This document shows, in pieces, positions 41,660 to 55,900 of a stretch of DNA of 64,000 nt. The translations under genes and the position numbers were made by a program. The stretch covers positions 13,829,102 through 13,893,101 of the forward strand of contig OW028580.1 of assembly GCA_932294295.1 (NCBI GenBank), read 5' to 3'. Numbering within the stretch: position 1 is the stretch's first letter; each line of letters begins with the position of its first letter. A model generated the notes under the pieces. It did no database searches, had not been told where the DNA came from, and saw only the letters and a program-made list of their open reading frames with translations. Source of the stretch: Alitta virens. Taxonomy: Eukaryota > Annelida > Polychaeta > Phyllodocida > Nereididae.

Positions 41660-43683
41660 TCATCAATGGCAGAATGTAGTACCTGGACTTAAGTACCAAA
41701 TACTCAGCACTTGGACTTGTACTTAGACTCAAAATAAAGTATTGTACTTTGACTTGTATTTGAAGCCAAAGTACCTTTCAAGTACTTCAAGTACTCATTA
41801 TTTTAAGATACATGCAGATAAAGGCAATTTATTAATAATTATTGCAACATGGATAATCTATGATGAATATAATTTTGTGTTATTGTAAGTGACATATATG
41901 TCATAACATTATGTCAATATAAGAGAAAACCTATTAGTTTGACTTAATAAAAATTACTTTTGACCAGACTGAGTATTAACTCTAATTGCAATAAATATTA
42001 CCAACTCTTGGATGGAGGCAGGCTTTGATACAAAAACCAAATATCATATAGATTATCGAACCATTACGTATATATGTATTAATTAAACAAATAACTTCTG
42101 CAAAAAGTAAAGTTTGCTTTTAAATCATACCAGTTTAATAATTATTTTGTGTGAAAATCCAATGCTTCACAAATAATTTATGAATTTCAACTTTTTGTTA
42201 AACTGGGGATTTATATCTATATATATGTAGCGTATCAGTTGACCCCAATTTGTCCAGTTGCTTTTGTGTAGAACGACAGACACAATAAACATGGGGTAGC
42301 TGATATTTACAAGGCAAGAAATCAGTGAGGGTCATTCCAATTGTCTTTTTTTTCTAGAACATCAGTGAAAGCTTTGGAATCAGGATTATTAGAATCCTCC
42401 ACATGAATGTTGAAATCTCCCAGCAACATCACCCAAAATCCCCCCTTCTGGATCTGCTACTGCCATCCGAAGCCAATTGGTTCTGGACCATGAACTAAGG
42501 ATGTACTTGTACTTGTACTTGAACAAATGTACTTTGACTCAAGTACTCTGATAAATACCTGTACTTGGACTTTTAATTAAGAACACTGTGTTGTACTTGA
42601 CCCCAAGCCTGATGCTTACAATATATAAAATATCTTCAAGCATAAGTTATCAGTGCGCTTTGTTTGGATTTATCGCTCATTGTACACAGCAACACATTTC
42701 ATTGATATATATAAATATATATATATGGTAAAACCATTCCCTTCATCAGCATTCTACTTAAATTTTAATATTAATGAATAACTCCATATCAAGCTCATTG
42801 TTCCATGCAGGCTGCTTGAAGTGTCTGTTGTATGGTTGTATCTCGGAATAATGAAATAAGAGACAGAAAAAGTGCATTGGATTCTTGGTTTTTACTTCTA
42901 ATTATGAACAATTGTTAAAATGCGGAATAAAGTAAAATTTGAACACAAGGGATTTTCAGGTCAATTTCTTTAGGTCTCTTTAGGACTGTTAGATTGGTCT
43001 AGACATTTGGACATTAATATCTACTCTCATAGCGTGGCAGACTTCGTCATTTCCAACTTAAAAAAAATAATGGTGAAATATAAATATATTGAGCTTTAAA
43101 TTGGTATGATTATTAAAATACAATTAGTTTAAGAATCATAAAATATTACAGCCGATTTCATAGGCTAGGAAACTTAGCACCACAGGACGTCACATGAAAC
43201 TAGGACTCCTGTTGGTTATGGCAGTTCCTCAGCCAATGAGAGTCCTGCATTCACATGGAGTCCTCTAGAGTTTAGTTTCCTAGTCCATGAAATCAGCTTT
43301 GTCTGTGTCAATCCATACACACTGCAGTAAATTTAAAAAAAAAGTAAATTCTGCATTGGAAGTTTTGCAAAAAATGATACATCTATCAAACGTAAATTTT
43401 GATCACTTGCTTCTAAACTTTAAAGACAAATCACAAAACATTGAGTCCGAAGGTTTTTTTTTGTAATGTTGGACATCGTTAGTCACCAATGCAATGCTTC
43501 AGACCTGTATGTACTAAAATGAAATAAACATTCCATACCAACATGGTACTTCATGGCTACAAACAGTATAACCGCATTATGCGTTTTGACATTCTTTTGC
43601 TTAGTAGTGAACACAAAGATACTTATATCAACATCAAATGTCATTAATCCCAGGTAGGCCTAGCATTTTAAATCGGGACAACA
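41660..43683. other. Repeat-rich spacer
   Basis: Two stretches made of GTACTTGGACTTGTACTT-like words lie at 41690-41800 and 42505-42600, flanking about 700 bp. The 42613-42720 part is a dispersed repeat shared with 29595. No gene supported. Confidence 0.45.
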
Positions 43684-43935
43684 TTGTTTCAATATTTGCA
43701 GCCATTAGGAAAACATCATAACAATATCGTCAATGTCATGCTGATGTTGTTACGATTTCGAATGCTATCTGGGAATCATCAATTGACAGTTGAGGCATAT
43801 CCAGATAACATGCTACATTGGCTAATCGTGGGTGCAATGTTGGGCAACAATGACATAAAAATAATGTCGACCCGATTTAGCATGCTATCTTGGGAATAAT
43901 CAATCAAAAATGAGAATGAAATCTCTGGATGAAAT

Positions 43936-46398
43936 TCAAAACATCTTGTTGGCAGCAAAAGCCAAGACAATGGACACTACAAGCAGTTCCATCGCAAAAC
44001 CCAAGCTGGGACTGCTGGTGTTACAGGCTTGCTTTTTGTCCACTTTGGGACACTGCGATCCCGATAGATCGTCATTGACAAAGCAACTTTTTGCGATTGC
44101 CTGAAGATTTGTTTCATTACCTGCTAATACAGCACTCTGGACATTGATATTATGAAAGTAGAATTTATTTTCATATTTTCTAAGCATGACGATTATCTTG
44201 TTGTCTTTTGTCATCCAGCTTTTGTTCGAAACGCAAGCTGGGGTTGGATCGTGGTCATGGATGATGACGCTGCTTCCAATATTTTGGGAGATTCCATCCT
44301 TTCTCATCACACAGAGGACATTCACTGTGTATTCAACGTTGTTGCCGGTTTTAGAGGTTGTAGAGACTTGTCCGTAAACCATCAGTTTGGATTCCTTTAC
44401 TCTCTCCAGCATTGGCTTGGATTCCCAGCCTGAAGTTAAAAATACATTTCTGTTAATTTACTAGCCCTACTAACACTGGGGGAATGTGCCAACAATACTC
44501 TAAAGGGCCTATCTCACATAGCCGAGTGACAATGCCAAGTGATGCCGAGTGCCTCATAAATCAGGCAGTTGGGCATACTCGGCTTTGCACGCCGACCACT
44601 CTGGAAAAGCTCAGAAATACTCGGCAATACTCGTAGACCGATCGTGACCACTCTGGGTTGGTAGAATAAGGACACACAAATTTTAAACATGTTTAAAACT
44701 TTCTAGGAGTGTCGCCGAGCAACTTTGCTCTGGAATTGCTCGGGATTTACACAGTGTTAACTCGCCGTGCACTTGCCATGCACTCTGGGAGTACTCTTGG
44801 CAGGGTATAAAATAAGCGTGTAATGATCCCAAAATGTGCAGTGATCAAATCGTCTCTAGTTATATTTCCCTCATACTTAACATATATGTGAACTGGCATA
44901 TTGATATTTTTGCACAGATATTTCGTGAAAAGTGCAGTGATCACTTTTTTTTATTTTATACCCTGACTCTTGGTCATTCTGGGAGTACTCTTGGTCATAG
45001 GGTATGCTGTGTGGACGTGATTTCCTCGCCCACTCGGCGTGTAAAGACACTCGGGACAATGGAGGCAAGCAATCGGCGAGACGTTGCTGACTTGCTTTTT
45101 CTCACTGGCAAATGACCAAGAGTGAAGCCGATTCATTGCTTGCCAGCAATCGTCATTACTCTGCATCGTCACTCAGCTATGTGAGATAGTGGCTTAAAGG
45201 TCGTTCACACTGTCACGAGTGGGGATGGCGAGTGCGGATGACGAAATTTTTTTAATCCTGCTTATTCTTGTTCATACGTAATTTAGTCGGCGAGCGCTGT
45301 ACTAATCCACTCGTGCTCACTCGCGAGTACGCAGGAGAGACTCCCATTCGTGTATACTCGCCATTCACTCATGTTTACTCTTGTACAGCTTGTGTAGTTC
45401 AGAAGACAATAAGCAGGTCACTTAGATGAATTCACATGCTTTACATAGCATAGCATTTCTAACCATTCTAGTATCTATCTATCTATCTATCCTATCTATC
45501 CATCTGTCAATCTATCTATCTATGTGTCTTTCTATATAGGCCTACATACGAGTGTCCACCCTGATAACTAATCTTAGATTCTGAAAATGACGGACTTCAG
45601 CAATTTATATTAATCGCATGCCATGGTCTAGTGATCAAGGTGGTCAAGGTGTTCACCTACTGACCTTGAGATAGCAGATTCGAACCCACACTGTGCCATG
45701 GCAGAGTTGGGCAGATCCACCCAGCTGAAGTAAGTACTTGGCAATATGCAACCACATCGATGGCATGGGTGTGAGCTCTTTAAGCCCCTGTGGTTAAACT
45801 TAAACAACTACACACATGGCTAAATCCATGTTCAAGGATGAATATACTCCCTGAGAGATGAGGAAGTCTCTAGCTTGGCCTGCCAAAGGTATAAAATGCA
45901 AAGTCGCCAGAAAATGTTCACAAAATTGTGGCTGACTCTGAATTAACGTTTATTTATTACATTTATTAATCAAATCCGAGAAACACCTTCAACGAAATTG
46001 TTACATTCAGGTTAGTGACTGCTACTGTATACAAGTCCACTGCCCGCGCCATGTATATTGACTTTAGCACCAATGTCAGCAATATGTTGTACGCGCGTAG
46101 CGATCTCTTAAAAGTAGGTCACTTCAGCTGTGGCAACTGGGTTACATTTCTTTGCCCAAGTGTTACCACCCTTGCCATGAGAACTTCTAAAGCTTTCCTG
46201 AGTGAACTGCAAACCTCACACTTTACAAACTTAGTATATGCAATATGTGTCAGTTACACTGGCAAGCCCTTTTGCTCATGGACTAGAAATTCCACAAGCA
46301 TAAGAAAAAATACAAATATAGTATTTACCCATTGGAGGTGAACAAGAAAGTGCCAATGTAAACAAGCTCAAAATGACAGTGAACTTCAGGACAGCCAT
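43936..46398 (-). CDS. Small secreted, probably GPI-anchored protein, copy C
   Basis: Exon 1 (46329-46398, 70 nt) encodes the signal peptide MAVLKFTVILSLFTLALSC followed by SPPM, with donor GTAAAT in phase 1. Exon 2 (43936-44429) begins with Gly-Trp and KPMLERVKESKLMVYGQV. The product has 187 residues. The core shows VNVLCVMRKDGISQ, ACVSNKSWM, NKIIVMLRK, and a Cys/Cys-Pro pair near SGSQCP. It ends in TSSPSLGF and a hydrophobic tail (ELLVVSIVLAFAANKMF) with no cytoplasmic residues, consistent with GPI attachment. The 1.9-kb intron carries a MITE-like foldback. Full-length and uninterrupted; closest to copy B. Confidence 0.8.
44503..45190. mobile_element. MITE-like foldback element, ~690 bp
   Basis: Termini CTATCTCACATAGCCGAGTGAC and its imperfect complement GTCACTCAGCTATGTGAGATAG face each other. 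Interior words such as ACTCGG and GAGTAC recur in both orientations. No coding capacity. It lies in the intron of copy C. The following 200 bp (45195-45400) has similar GAGT/ACTCGC words and may be a relative. Confidence 0.7.
45471..45530. repeat. CTAT microsatellite
   Basis: Short imperfect (CTAT)n. Confidence 0.9.
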
Positions 46399-48089
46399 TG
46401 TTGATGCTCTTCTGCTCAACTCAGGATCTGAAATTACAAATTACGAATAAACCAACAGAAAAAGCAAGACAGGTTATTATTATTCACTTATTCTAGCAGA
46501 AACACAAGGGAATTGATAAACTTTGCAGTTTTTGACAGAATTTTAAATATTTTAGCCCTCTATTAGATAGCCACATGCTTTGTATACCAATTCATGGGGG
46601 AAAAAAGTCTACAAACTCTTTCATGATAACATAAAGGTGTTACGTCTAAGTGTAATGGTCAATACTCTCGCTTCCTGTGCATGAGGTCCCAGGTTCAATT
46701 CCCGGATAGGAAACTCTCCTCTCAGAGGTATTACAATATCATAGTACTTCCATCAATGTATACCAAAGGCAGATCACACACATTTATTATTTATGAAAAT
46801 AGACACCAGTCGTTAAATTCATCAATAGTATGTATAATACTAAATAAAATCAGCCAGCATATTGTGAGTTCTTAGACAATAATTGCATATCAAGCCAGTC
46901 TTATTTTATCTGACAATTAAGTGAGTCTGGATTGGCCACCTGATTTAAACGGCCACAAAATTTCAACTCTTCTTGACATTGTTTTAAGCTTTCTTTAGAG
47001 TACACCTTATTATACCATAATTATGATAATTGTTCGGACAAATGTAGGCCATAATAAATAGAACATGTGATGCATCTGTCTGTAATTGCAATTCTTTCTG
47101 CAGTATTATATACACTATTGATGAATTGAACGACAAGTCTGTCTGGTGTCTATTTTCATGAATAATAAATGAGCGACATTCGTTTTAAATACCATTAATC
47201 GAAAATGTTCGTTTTACAACACTTACAAAATGACAATTACAATCTTTAAAACAGGCTGTTTTGTACAATACACATGTTTATGTTCAGTATTGTTCACATT
47301 AACATTAATAAAATAATTATGCATGTATTTATTTAAAACTGATGAGGAATACATTGCTAAATTTACTCAAACTAACAAAAAATATTGATTTAATCAAACC
47401 TTACCTGTAAGATATACCTTTTCCTTATGCCTGAAAGGTGTGTTAAACCCCCTATATAGCACTTGAGAGTACTGGCACTACCATGCTCAGCCGGCTCTGC
47501 TTGAGTGAATTTCCGAAAAAACTTTTTTATTTTTGCATATAGCATCATTTGCAAACGCAAAAAGCATAAGGAAATTTACATATACAGCTGTACTGTGGTA
47601 TGTTCACGTATAAAAGGAGTCACATAATGGAATTTTCTAACATGTCAAAACCTGTTGCCTGTATAGTGACTAATAATTCCTTATTGACATGGTATTACAT
47701 TTGACTTTGTTTTATTTTACAGCAAAATTCATAAACTTGGAAACCAAGCTTAGAGACTTGGAAGCTAGGCTGAGGGAATACCTTGGCCAATGGGAGTTCT
47801 AGGTTCATATAACATCATCTGGAGTTTTACTTCCAATTCACTGAGATTAGTTTCAAAGTCAATGTATTTGGCTGTACTATAATGATTGTAACTAAAATGG
47901 GAAGAACTGAGTTGAAAACAAATACTGAACTGTAAAAACAAATTCTCAAAGACCAACATGATAGTAACTGAACTAATTGTTGTTCTTATAATGATTATAA
48001 TAAAAATCTTTATTTAAAGTCACAATAAAATAACAATAAACACTAGCACAAAGGCTATTATGTGACTAAAACAATAATAAAACAAAAAA
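46399..48089. other. Intergenic region upstream of copy C
   Basis: The first few hundred bases should contain the copy C promoter; no TATA box is clear. A TATA/AATAAA-rich non-coding stretch follows. Nothing else recognised. Confidence 0.4.
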
Positions 48090-48480
48090 TAAGACAAATT
48101 AAAACAATCACAGTTGGCAAATACTACAGGCCCCATGTATCTAACAACTCTTTAAAACTTACTAAATCTACATTTTCTTTTCAATTTATTAGGCAATATA
48201 TTCCATAAGTGAGAGCCGTAATACGAAAAAGTATTTTTACCATATTGCATCCTATTAAATCTTGGTACAAACAATATTGACGGATCTCTTAGATTCCTAT
48301 TACTTTCCTTTACAGTAAACACTTCATTTGAGGATGCTGAATTTAATTTATGAATACATTTGAATATTTCAATAGCTATAGTCTTTAATCGGTTGACATT
48401 TAGAGTCTTATACCCACTTTTCCTTCTACAAATAAAATGATTCTTTCATTTGAATAAAATGGTGAGCTTTGAATATGTAC
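48090..48480 (-). mobile_element. LINE C-terminal fragment
   Basis: The minus strand reads NLRDPSILFVPRFNRMQYGK-like, then TFSYYGSHLWNILPNKLK-like, the conserved C-terminal sequence of CR1/RTE-group LINE proteins. Flanking frames are closed. Confidence 0.75.
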
Positions 48481-48599
48481 ATACTTCAGGTGACAGTCAC
48501 ACAAAGATTTATAAGCAAACAGAACATAAAGGTATCAAATAAAAAGAATAAAAGAATTTAAGAAAAAAGAAAAAAAAAACTATTTTTTTTATAAGAAAA

Positions 48600-49170
48600 A
48601 AGACCTATGGAGTGAATAGGGGGCAGAGAAAGTGACATTTTTGTACAAGTATAGGCTCGGGGGGGGGGGGGGGGGTTTCTGTGTACATGTCTCTTTTACA
48701 GCCAATTCTGGTATTTTTCTGTTCTATATCATGAGAGCCTCCAAAAAAGTTTGCATTTATCATGGCTGGGTGTAACTGACACATTTTCAACACGGTTTAA
48801 TGTTATAAACTGTGTTTTGTGGCTACCAATGGTCTTATTTAACCATACTTTTCTCAAAAATTACTTTCAGTTTGAAACTTAGTCAAAAGTTGAGTACCAT
48901 CCTATACACTGAATATTGCAGATAGAACAACAAAAATTGGTCGAAAGTTTCCTTATTTAGTTATCTTACAATTACATATTTGCCTTTTATAGCACAGGGT
49001 ACCATATGGTGACAGTAGGGCCAAACATCAACAAAAGAAAAGTTACCACCCCTACCCCTAAAAACGCCAATTTCACTGAATAAAATAAGTTAGTTAGAAG
49101 TGTAATTTTGGTGTCTAATTATCGACTATAGGTTTATGACACCAAGTAATTGAATGGAACCATTATTAGC
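48600..49170. repeat. Inverted copy of the 51.8-52.4 kb repeat
   Basis: Reading the other strand reproduces 51800-52370, including the G16/C15 tract, the TGTACATGTCTCTTTTACAGCC segment, and the GTTACCACCCCTACCCCTAAAA segment. Arms are about 570 bp with 2.6 kb between them. Confidence 0.8.
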
Positions 49171-49599
49171 CTCGTAGAGGTTTACCTAGATAACATAATT
49201 TCAAGTTACCGGATGAATCTTGGCATTACTGGTGATACCAGTGATCAGAAAAAAAAGATACAAGCTCAAGAATGCAAATATGTACTCTGTTGTGAATTGT
49301 TTCAGCCAATAGATTTTGGCAGTCTGTAAATTTTCCTATAGCACAGATGTACAGTTTGTAATTCATTGACTTTGTTGAATTTTCAGGCAACAAGGTGTGT
49401 AGGATGCAGTGTAAAACATATACAGTGTGCAAATCGTAGTATGGTCAAAGTTAATCAATATCACAAAAAACTATGTCCAAAGTAAGTGTGGTGTTTTATT
49501 TCTTTCTGAACCTGTAAATTTAATAGCTTCAAGCTGATTTCATAGCTTTGGAAAAATAGCAGAAAGAAACATTGAAATAGCTCTGGAATGTGGCTTTAC

Positions 49600-50560
49600 C
49601 ACCAATCAGCTGTTGAAATATGATGTTGTTCCCTCCCCACTGTTGTTTAAAGGTGAAGGAATGATGACTAAACCTGAAAAAAGACTAATCTCAAACCTGA
49701 GGACTACTGTTATAGTCATTGTACTAATGCTTCCTTCATCATAGATGTCATGGACACCATTTGAAAGATTAATCTAACCAAACTCTCCAAATTCAGTGAC
49801 CTTCTGGCCAATTTCATGTCATTTTCAGGCATATACCATCAGTTTGGGTGATGTGACTATGTCTTCGACATGTATTCCGAGGATCCCTCTGTAAAAGACA
49901 GTGAGAGGAAAAGGCACACTGATAAAGTGCCTATAGAATATAGTTCAATTGAACCATCATCAGCTCTTCCTAAGGACATGGGAATATTTTGGCCATCTAA
50001 CAACAACAAACTTCTCCTAGTCTACCAACATGTTCGTTCAAACATTGCTCCTGGACAGCATTTTATTGTACTGGCAATGTATCAGCATTTACCAAGGAGA
50101 AGAGAATCCACTTGTGCACCTTCAATCCACCTTTGAGGAAGCTGACCTTTGCATCACCCGCCATGTTCTTGACTCACTGAAGAAAGGGCACAGTGTACCT
50201 GTGGTTGTTTCTAATGACACAGATGTGATTGTTGCTCTCCTGTACCACATGCCTGTCTTTCTCCAACATAGCTTAGATGAGTTGTGGATACTAGCTGGAG
50301 TTGGGGATACCACTCAGAATGTACCCCTTCATACTCTGTTCAAGCGTCTTGATCCTCAACTCTATGCAGTCCTTCCAGCTGTACACAGTCTTACAGGATG
50401 TGACATTACTAGCAAAGTTGGGACTAAGAAGGCTGCTTTAAAAGCTGAGCCAGAGAAGCAGCTGAAGCATTTTGGTGATTCCTCAACCCTTTTTCAGCAT
50501 GTTATACAGGATGTAGAATGCAATTTAGTGAAGGTCCTAAAATCAAAAAGGTGAGTCCAA
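49600..50560 (+). pseudogene. Transposon-derived ORF remnant with EEAD...DTDV motif
   Basis: Two overlapping frames (49870-50136 and 50134-50554) are joined by a frameshift around 50125. The second frame has FEEADLCITRHVLDSL, VVVSNDTDVIVALLYH and HSLTGCDITS. I recognise this order from multi-copy, repeat-associated proteins of invertebrates, probably a PIN/FEN-like or transposon accessory domain, but cannot name the element. It lies inside the inverted repeat pair 48.6/52 kb and may be the body of that element. The frame after 50554 is closed. Confidence 0.55.
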
Positions 50561-51189
50561 GAATTTTTTAGAATTGCGAGCCAAGGTCTTTCACCACTCA
50601 AAGACAAGTTCTCACCAGAATTTGCCCCAAACAAGCCAAGGACTTCTTCCACACATTAATCATTGATTTTACAATGCTTACACTATCATGCATGCATTGG
50701 AAATTCATCATGATGCAGAAAGCATAACCTCACTGAAGCCAGATAATTTTAGGTTCAAGTATGACAATGAACAGCTCAAACCTTGAATCTCATTGGACAG
50801 TTGTATGTTCATGCACTAAAAGTGTGCTAGATCATCTTGTCCTTGTGGGGGTTGCTGTTGTTAAATGTGTCAATTTTGTCAATGCAAGAAGTTATCCCCC
50901 AGTGCTTGCAAAAATCCAGTAGATTACTAGAATTTTGGAGCTTAGTTCGTGGTTAACACATACATATTGACAATGTTAATCTTCAAAGTGACTTAAGTAC
51001 ATTCAGATCATTCAATTCATTACAATCTTCATAAATCTTGGGGAACATCTAGCCCACTTGGTCTGACATGTCACTTTTAATTAGTAAAAGTATCAACAAA
51101 TGGCAAAAAGAAAGTGTGAATCACACGCTAACCTGTGTCTAACAAACTTTATATGTTCTTAACTTGAGTAGGCTTTCACTGGTATTTTT

Positions 51190-51570
51190 CCAGGTTTCAT
51201 ATGTTAAGGCAAACATGTAATTGTAAGATAATAATTCTTTTTTTCAGATAAATAGGCAGGTACCTTCTGTCAAAAATATTAATTGATTGACAAATACATG
51301 TTCCCACCCTGTCTAGCAGTCCCAACAATATCAGACACCTCACCCCAGGGTAGATTACTCATTACTGACTGTTCAGTCGTTCAGGTGATTGGGTGAGACA
51401 GACTTAATCTCCATATTTTTGTATCAAATAGGACTGATCAAGACAGGCAGGTGCTAGGGCAATGAGGCGAATGATGAAGCAACCTTCCAACATTGGCTGG
51501 ATTCGAACCTAGGACCAAGTGGTTGGCAGCCCAGCGCGCTGCCATTGAACTAAGCCCCAGGACACACCTG
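51190..51570. repeat. Direct repeat, copy 1
   Basis: About 380 bp nearly identical to 52440-52825, including the SINE head at 51501-51558 and the words CAGGTTTCAYATGTTAAGGC and CAGTCGTTCAGGTGATTGGG. Confidence 0.9.
51501..51558 (-). repeat. tRNA-derived SINE head
   Basis: Minus-strand A-box-like TTAGTTCAATGGCAGCGC and B-box-like GGTTCGAATCC. Confidence 0.65.
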
Positions 51571-51799
51571 CTGATGTTCTTAGTCCAAAGGTTATTCATC
51601 ATTGTGTGGTATACCGAAATAAATCAGTTCTAAAGGAAGAAAATTAGCATCCCCCAACAAGCTTAAGGTAATTTCCATTGCCTTCACCATAATATTTATC
51701 AGCCATGATGAAATTAAGCTATCCAGGTAAACCAAATGAAGCTAATGATGGTTCCATTCCTTGGTATTAACGTTCTACCTTACTTATTTTTGGAGTTAG

Positions 51800-52400
51800 A
51801 GCCAATTTACCAAATTCAATGAAATTGGCATTTTTAGGGGTAGGGGTAACTTTTGTTGTTGTTTGACCCTACTGTCACCATATGGTACCCTGTGCTATAA
51901 AAGGCAAATATGTAATTGTAAGATAACTAAATAAGGAAACTTTTGACCAATTTTTGTTGTTCTATCTGCAATATTCAGTGCATAGGATGATACTCAACTT
52001 TGACTGAGTTTCAAACAGAAACCAATTTTTGAAAAGTATGGTTAAATAAGACCATTGGTTGCCATAAAACACAGTTTTTAACATTAAACCATGTTGAAAA
52101 TGTGTCAGCTACACCCAGCCATGATAAATGCATATAAAGTTTTATCTTATGGTGATTTAGAGTTTGATATTCAATAAAATGTAAATTTTGTCAATTCTGT
52201 TAAATGACACTAAGCTGTTATCATAAATTGGCCTGTACAGAAAAAACGTACTTGGTGTGGAAGTGTTACCCAAACTTTTTAGAGGCTATTATGATTTAGA
52301 TCAGCAAAAAAACAGATTTGGCTGTAAAAGAGACATGTACACAGAACCCCCCCCCCCCCCAGAGCCAGGACTATATTAAGTTGAGTGGTCACACTCGGGT
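51800..52400. repeat. Inverted-repeat right arm, with partial direct duplicate downstream
   Basis: Pairs with 48600-49170. The last 150 bp (about 52262-52400) are also duplicated directly at 52826-52998, including the C15 run and CTCGGGTGAATTGGCAAATA. Confidence 0.8.
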
Positions 52401-52439
52401 GAATTGGCAAATAATATGACGATAAATAACCTACAATTC

Positions 52440-52998
52440 CAGGTTTCACATGTTAAGGCAAACATGTAATTGTAAGATAATAATTCTTTTTTTTAGATAA
52501 ATAGGCAGGTACCTTCTGTCGAAAATATTAATTGATTGACAAATACATGTTCCCACTCTGTCTAGCAGTCCCAACAATATCAGACACCTCACCCCAGGGT
52601 AGATTACTCATTACTGACTGTTCAGTCGTTCAGGTGATTGGGTGAGACAGACTTAATCTCCATATTTTTGTATCAAATAGGACTGATCAAGACAGGCAGG
52701 TGCTAGGGCAATGAGGCGAATGATGAAGCAACCTTCCAACATTGGCTGGATTCGAACCTAGGACCAAGTGGTTGGCAGCCCAGCGCGCTGCCATTGAACT
52801 AAGCCCCAGGACACACCTGCTGATGTTCACCCAAACTTTTTAGAGGCTCTTATGATATAGATCAGCAAAAAAAACAGATTTGGCTATAAAAGAGACATGT
52901 ACACAGAACCCCCCCCCCCCCCAGAGCCAGTACTATACTAAGTTGAGTGGTCACACTCGGGTGAATTGGCAAATAATATGACGATAAATAACCTAAAA
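52440..52998. repeat. Direct repeat, copy 2, plus C-tract block
   Basis: Copy of 51190-51570, followed directly by a second copy of 52262-52440, so the arrangement looks like one long tandem duplication with a deletion between. A SINE head is at 52748-52806. Confidence 0.85.
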
Positions 52999-55900
52999 TT
53001 CCTCCATACAGGACCATGGGAACTTTTACATCCATGTCCGAAAGCTTTCGGACACTTTGAAATACTACACATAATTTAACTTCACTTATATTTTATGCAA
53101 GGGCAGCTATGAGTCCACAGTTTATGGTTAATTTCTATAAAGGTAAAAGAATACATGCATGGCTCTTCAAAAATGACAAAATGTTTTAGCTGGGAAGGAG
53201 GGGTGCAAGTGCCCTGAGGCGATGAATTGTCCAGCGCCCTGGAATCCTTCAGGATTCCATGATTGCTTAGAGGACAGGATGATTAGAAAAACCATGTATG
53301 GGGCACAAGTAAGGTAGTTACCTATGGAAAGCGGACATCAAGATATGCAAAAATCATGAAACTGATAGTCAGATGTCAACATGTACAAAGTGACACTGAA
53401 CCTTTTAAATAAGGACAGACATTAGAGGAATATCTCCTTAAAATGTGACAGACGACAGTTTTGACATTCTAATAGACAATGTTACCATGAAACATTGCTT
53501 CCTATTTTTGGGACCATGTAGATATTGTTTTACCTCCACTTTATCATTTTTGCACATATGCAGTCGATCAATAGTTCTTTGAGCTAATTTTATTGTTGTG
53601 TTATGTCAACTTTAAATAAAGATTATTATAAGAGAATATATCAAGCATTCAGAAAATTTGCAATAGCTTATCAGTCTAATGAAAATAGCCATGAATGCTG
53701 AATTTACAAAAGCAAATATTTTAGTGTATTGTAGTCTTCCTTCTTGCTGGAGTTGGCTACATGGTAGGAAGGATTTGGGCTTACTTGGCTAGTCAGTGAT
53801 GAGGTCTGGGTGGACCTGTTGACCGCTGGAAGTCAGGCTGTGTCCCTTTGTTGAATGATAGTAATAATGGAACACCAGAACCAATTTGAATCTTTCTTGC
53901 ACATCAATGCATCTTACAACTTTGATCTCTCTCCCTGACCTTCTAATTAATTCTACATTTATTCTTCTTATTTATATTAATTCTAAAGGCTTATTCTATC
54001 TATGGTTCTTTTCAATTTCACTCATGTTGTTCATCAATTTGGCTCTTAGACAATTGAGTTTCGGCAAGACGGGCCAATAGCGGAATGTAGAAATTGACAT
54101 AAATACGACAATTAAGCTGGACTATAGCCCTATGTTTTTAGAACTTTTTGCTTACAGGGTGACACAAGAAATTATATTTGAATTAAATCTTAATCACCAT
54201 TTTAATTATACTAATGCAACAACTTTAATGCTTTTAACAAGTCATACATTTACATAACTTCTTCAGTATTGTTGGGCTTGATTTCTGTTTACTAAGTGGC
54301 AGTTTGGCAGACTGATTTGAAATGCACATTGCATAGTTTGGTATAAACATAAACTCATCCTATAAACTATGGCGATACAGCAATAATGTAAAAACAGTTT
54401 GAAAGATTCATTTTACTTTTCAAAAATGTTTATTTTTTATATTTGGGCTTTACCATCATATGGTGAAGACCTTCGTGTTTTGTCATTGTTTCAGCCCCCT
54501 TTTTTTTTGGAGTGTACCTTTGGATCTCTCCAGGTGGCCTCACGCCAGCGATAAAATATATTTATCTTTGTGAGGTCTCCTTGCGAAACAAATGTTTATA
54601 AATGAAAATATATGAAAAATAAATTGTAAATATTTTTTTTTGGGCAAAATAAACAGAATCTGAATCTGAATCTGGGTAAGACATTCAAGTTGACCTAGTA
54701 TTAGTGACCTTGAACTGCTTTTCTAGGTCACCGAACTCTGCAAAGGTGAAAATCACAATATTTCAAATTAGATTTTTTCTGTGAATAATGAAGCAGAAAA
54801 GTGGTGAATAAAGTACTACCACTATGCATCATGAAATAGAAGCTGTAATAGAGTAAAGCGGTAATTACCCCAGGGGTGTCGATTTCTATTGACGGGTGGG
54901 GTGCTACAGCAGTTTTAGAGCGAGCATGGACAGTTGTATCTTCAGAACGACTTTTCAGACTGATTGAAGCATTTGATAAGAATGAAATAATCACCCCAAC
55001 ATCTGGGCAATAAACTTGTTTTCACCTCTTTTGACCAAAGTTTACCCCTTTTCTGTACAGTTGTAATGCTATTTCTGTATCTTCTCCTCCAATAGCACAG
55101 ACAATATTTTATGACAAGGACATTAGGAATGGGCTAGAAAGGTTGGTCAATTACTTTACAATCTTTCTGATCAGTGTCTTTCAACCCTGAACTGTCCAAT
55201 GTACAATTGGCAGCAGTTAATGTGCAGGCACTTGTGAAGAGATAAAACAATGGTAGATCATTTATGCCAAACTAATCTTTAGATCAAATTATTTGAATGC
55301 GATATGAAGTGTAAAGCCACTTAACACAAATATTCCTAACAAAAATGTGATATAAATAAGGATTTTCATTTGTGAATTTCCAGGGTGATTGCATTGATCA
55401 TCCCCCATTCCCAAAAAGTTGGGGGGGGGGTATATATCCCCACACCCCCCCCCCCCCCTGTGTCGGCGCCCTTGAATTACCCCCTAACAGATAAAACTCA
55501 ATTTTCCACCAAAATTTCAAAAACCACAACTGTCAAAAACCTAATGAGCAAATGAAAGGGTTAGGGGGATAGAGCACTTCAAAAATGTCACATTTAGCAT
55601 AAAAAGTGAAAACATTTTATAACTTTTGATTGATTGAGTGGATCAATTCTCACCAAATTAGGGTCATATAAAGTTCTTGGGAATACAGTTATGCAATATA
55701 TTTTGAAATAAATGTTATGCAATCTCGGTTTAGTGTGCTTTGAAATAATTATAAATACTTTTTTTAATGCTGATTTTTGTGTCATAAACACATGTTTGAA
55801 AACCACAGATTCACGTTCTTCAATGTCCAATTCAGCTCAGTATTTAACAAGTTTGGTGAAAATTCCACAAATGGTAACTGAGATAATATTTCCCCAAGCC

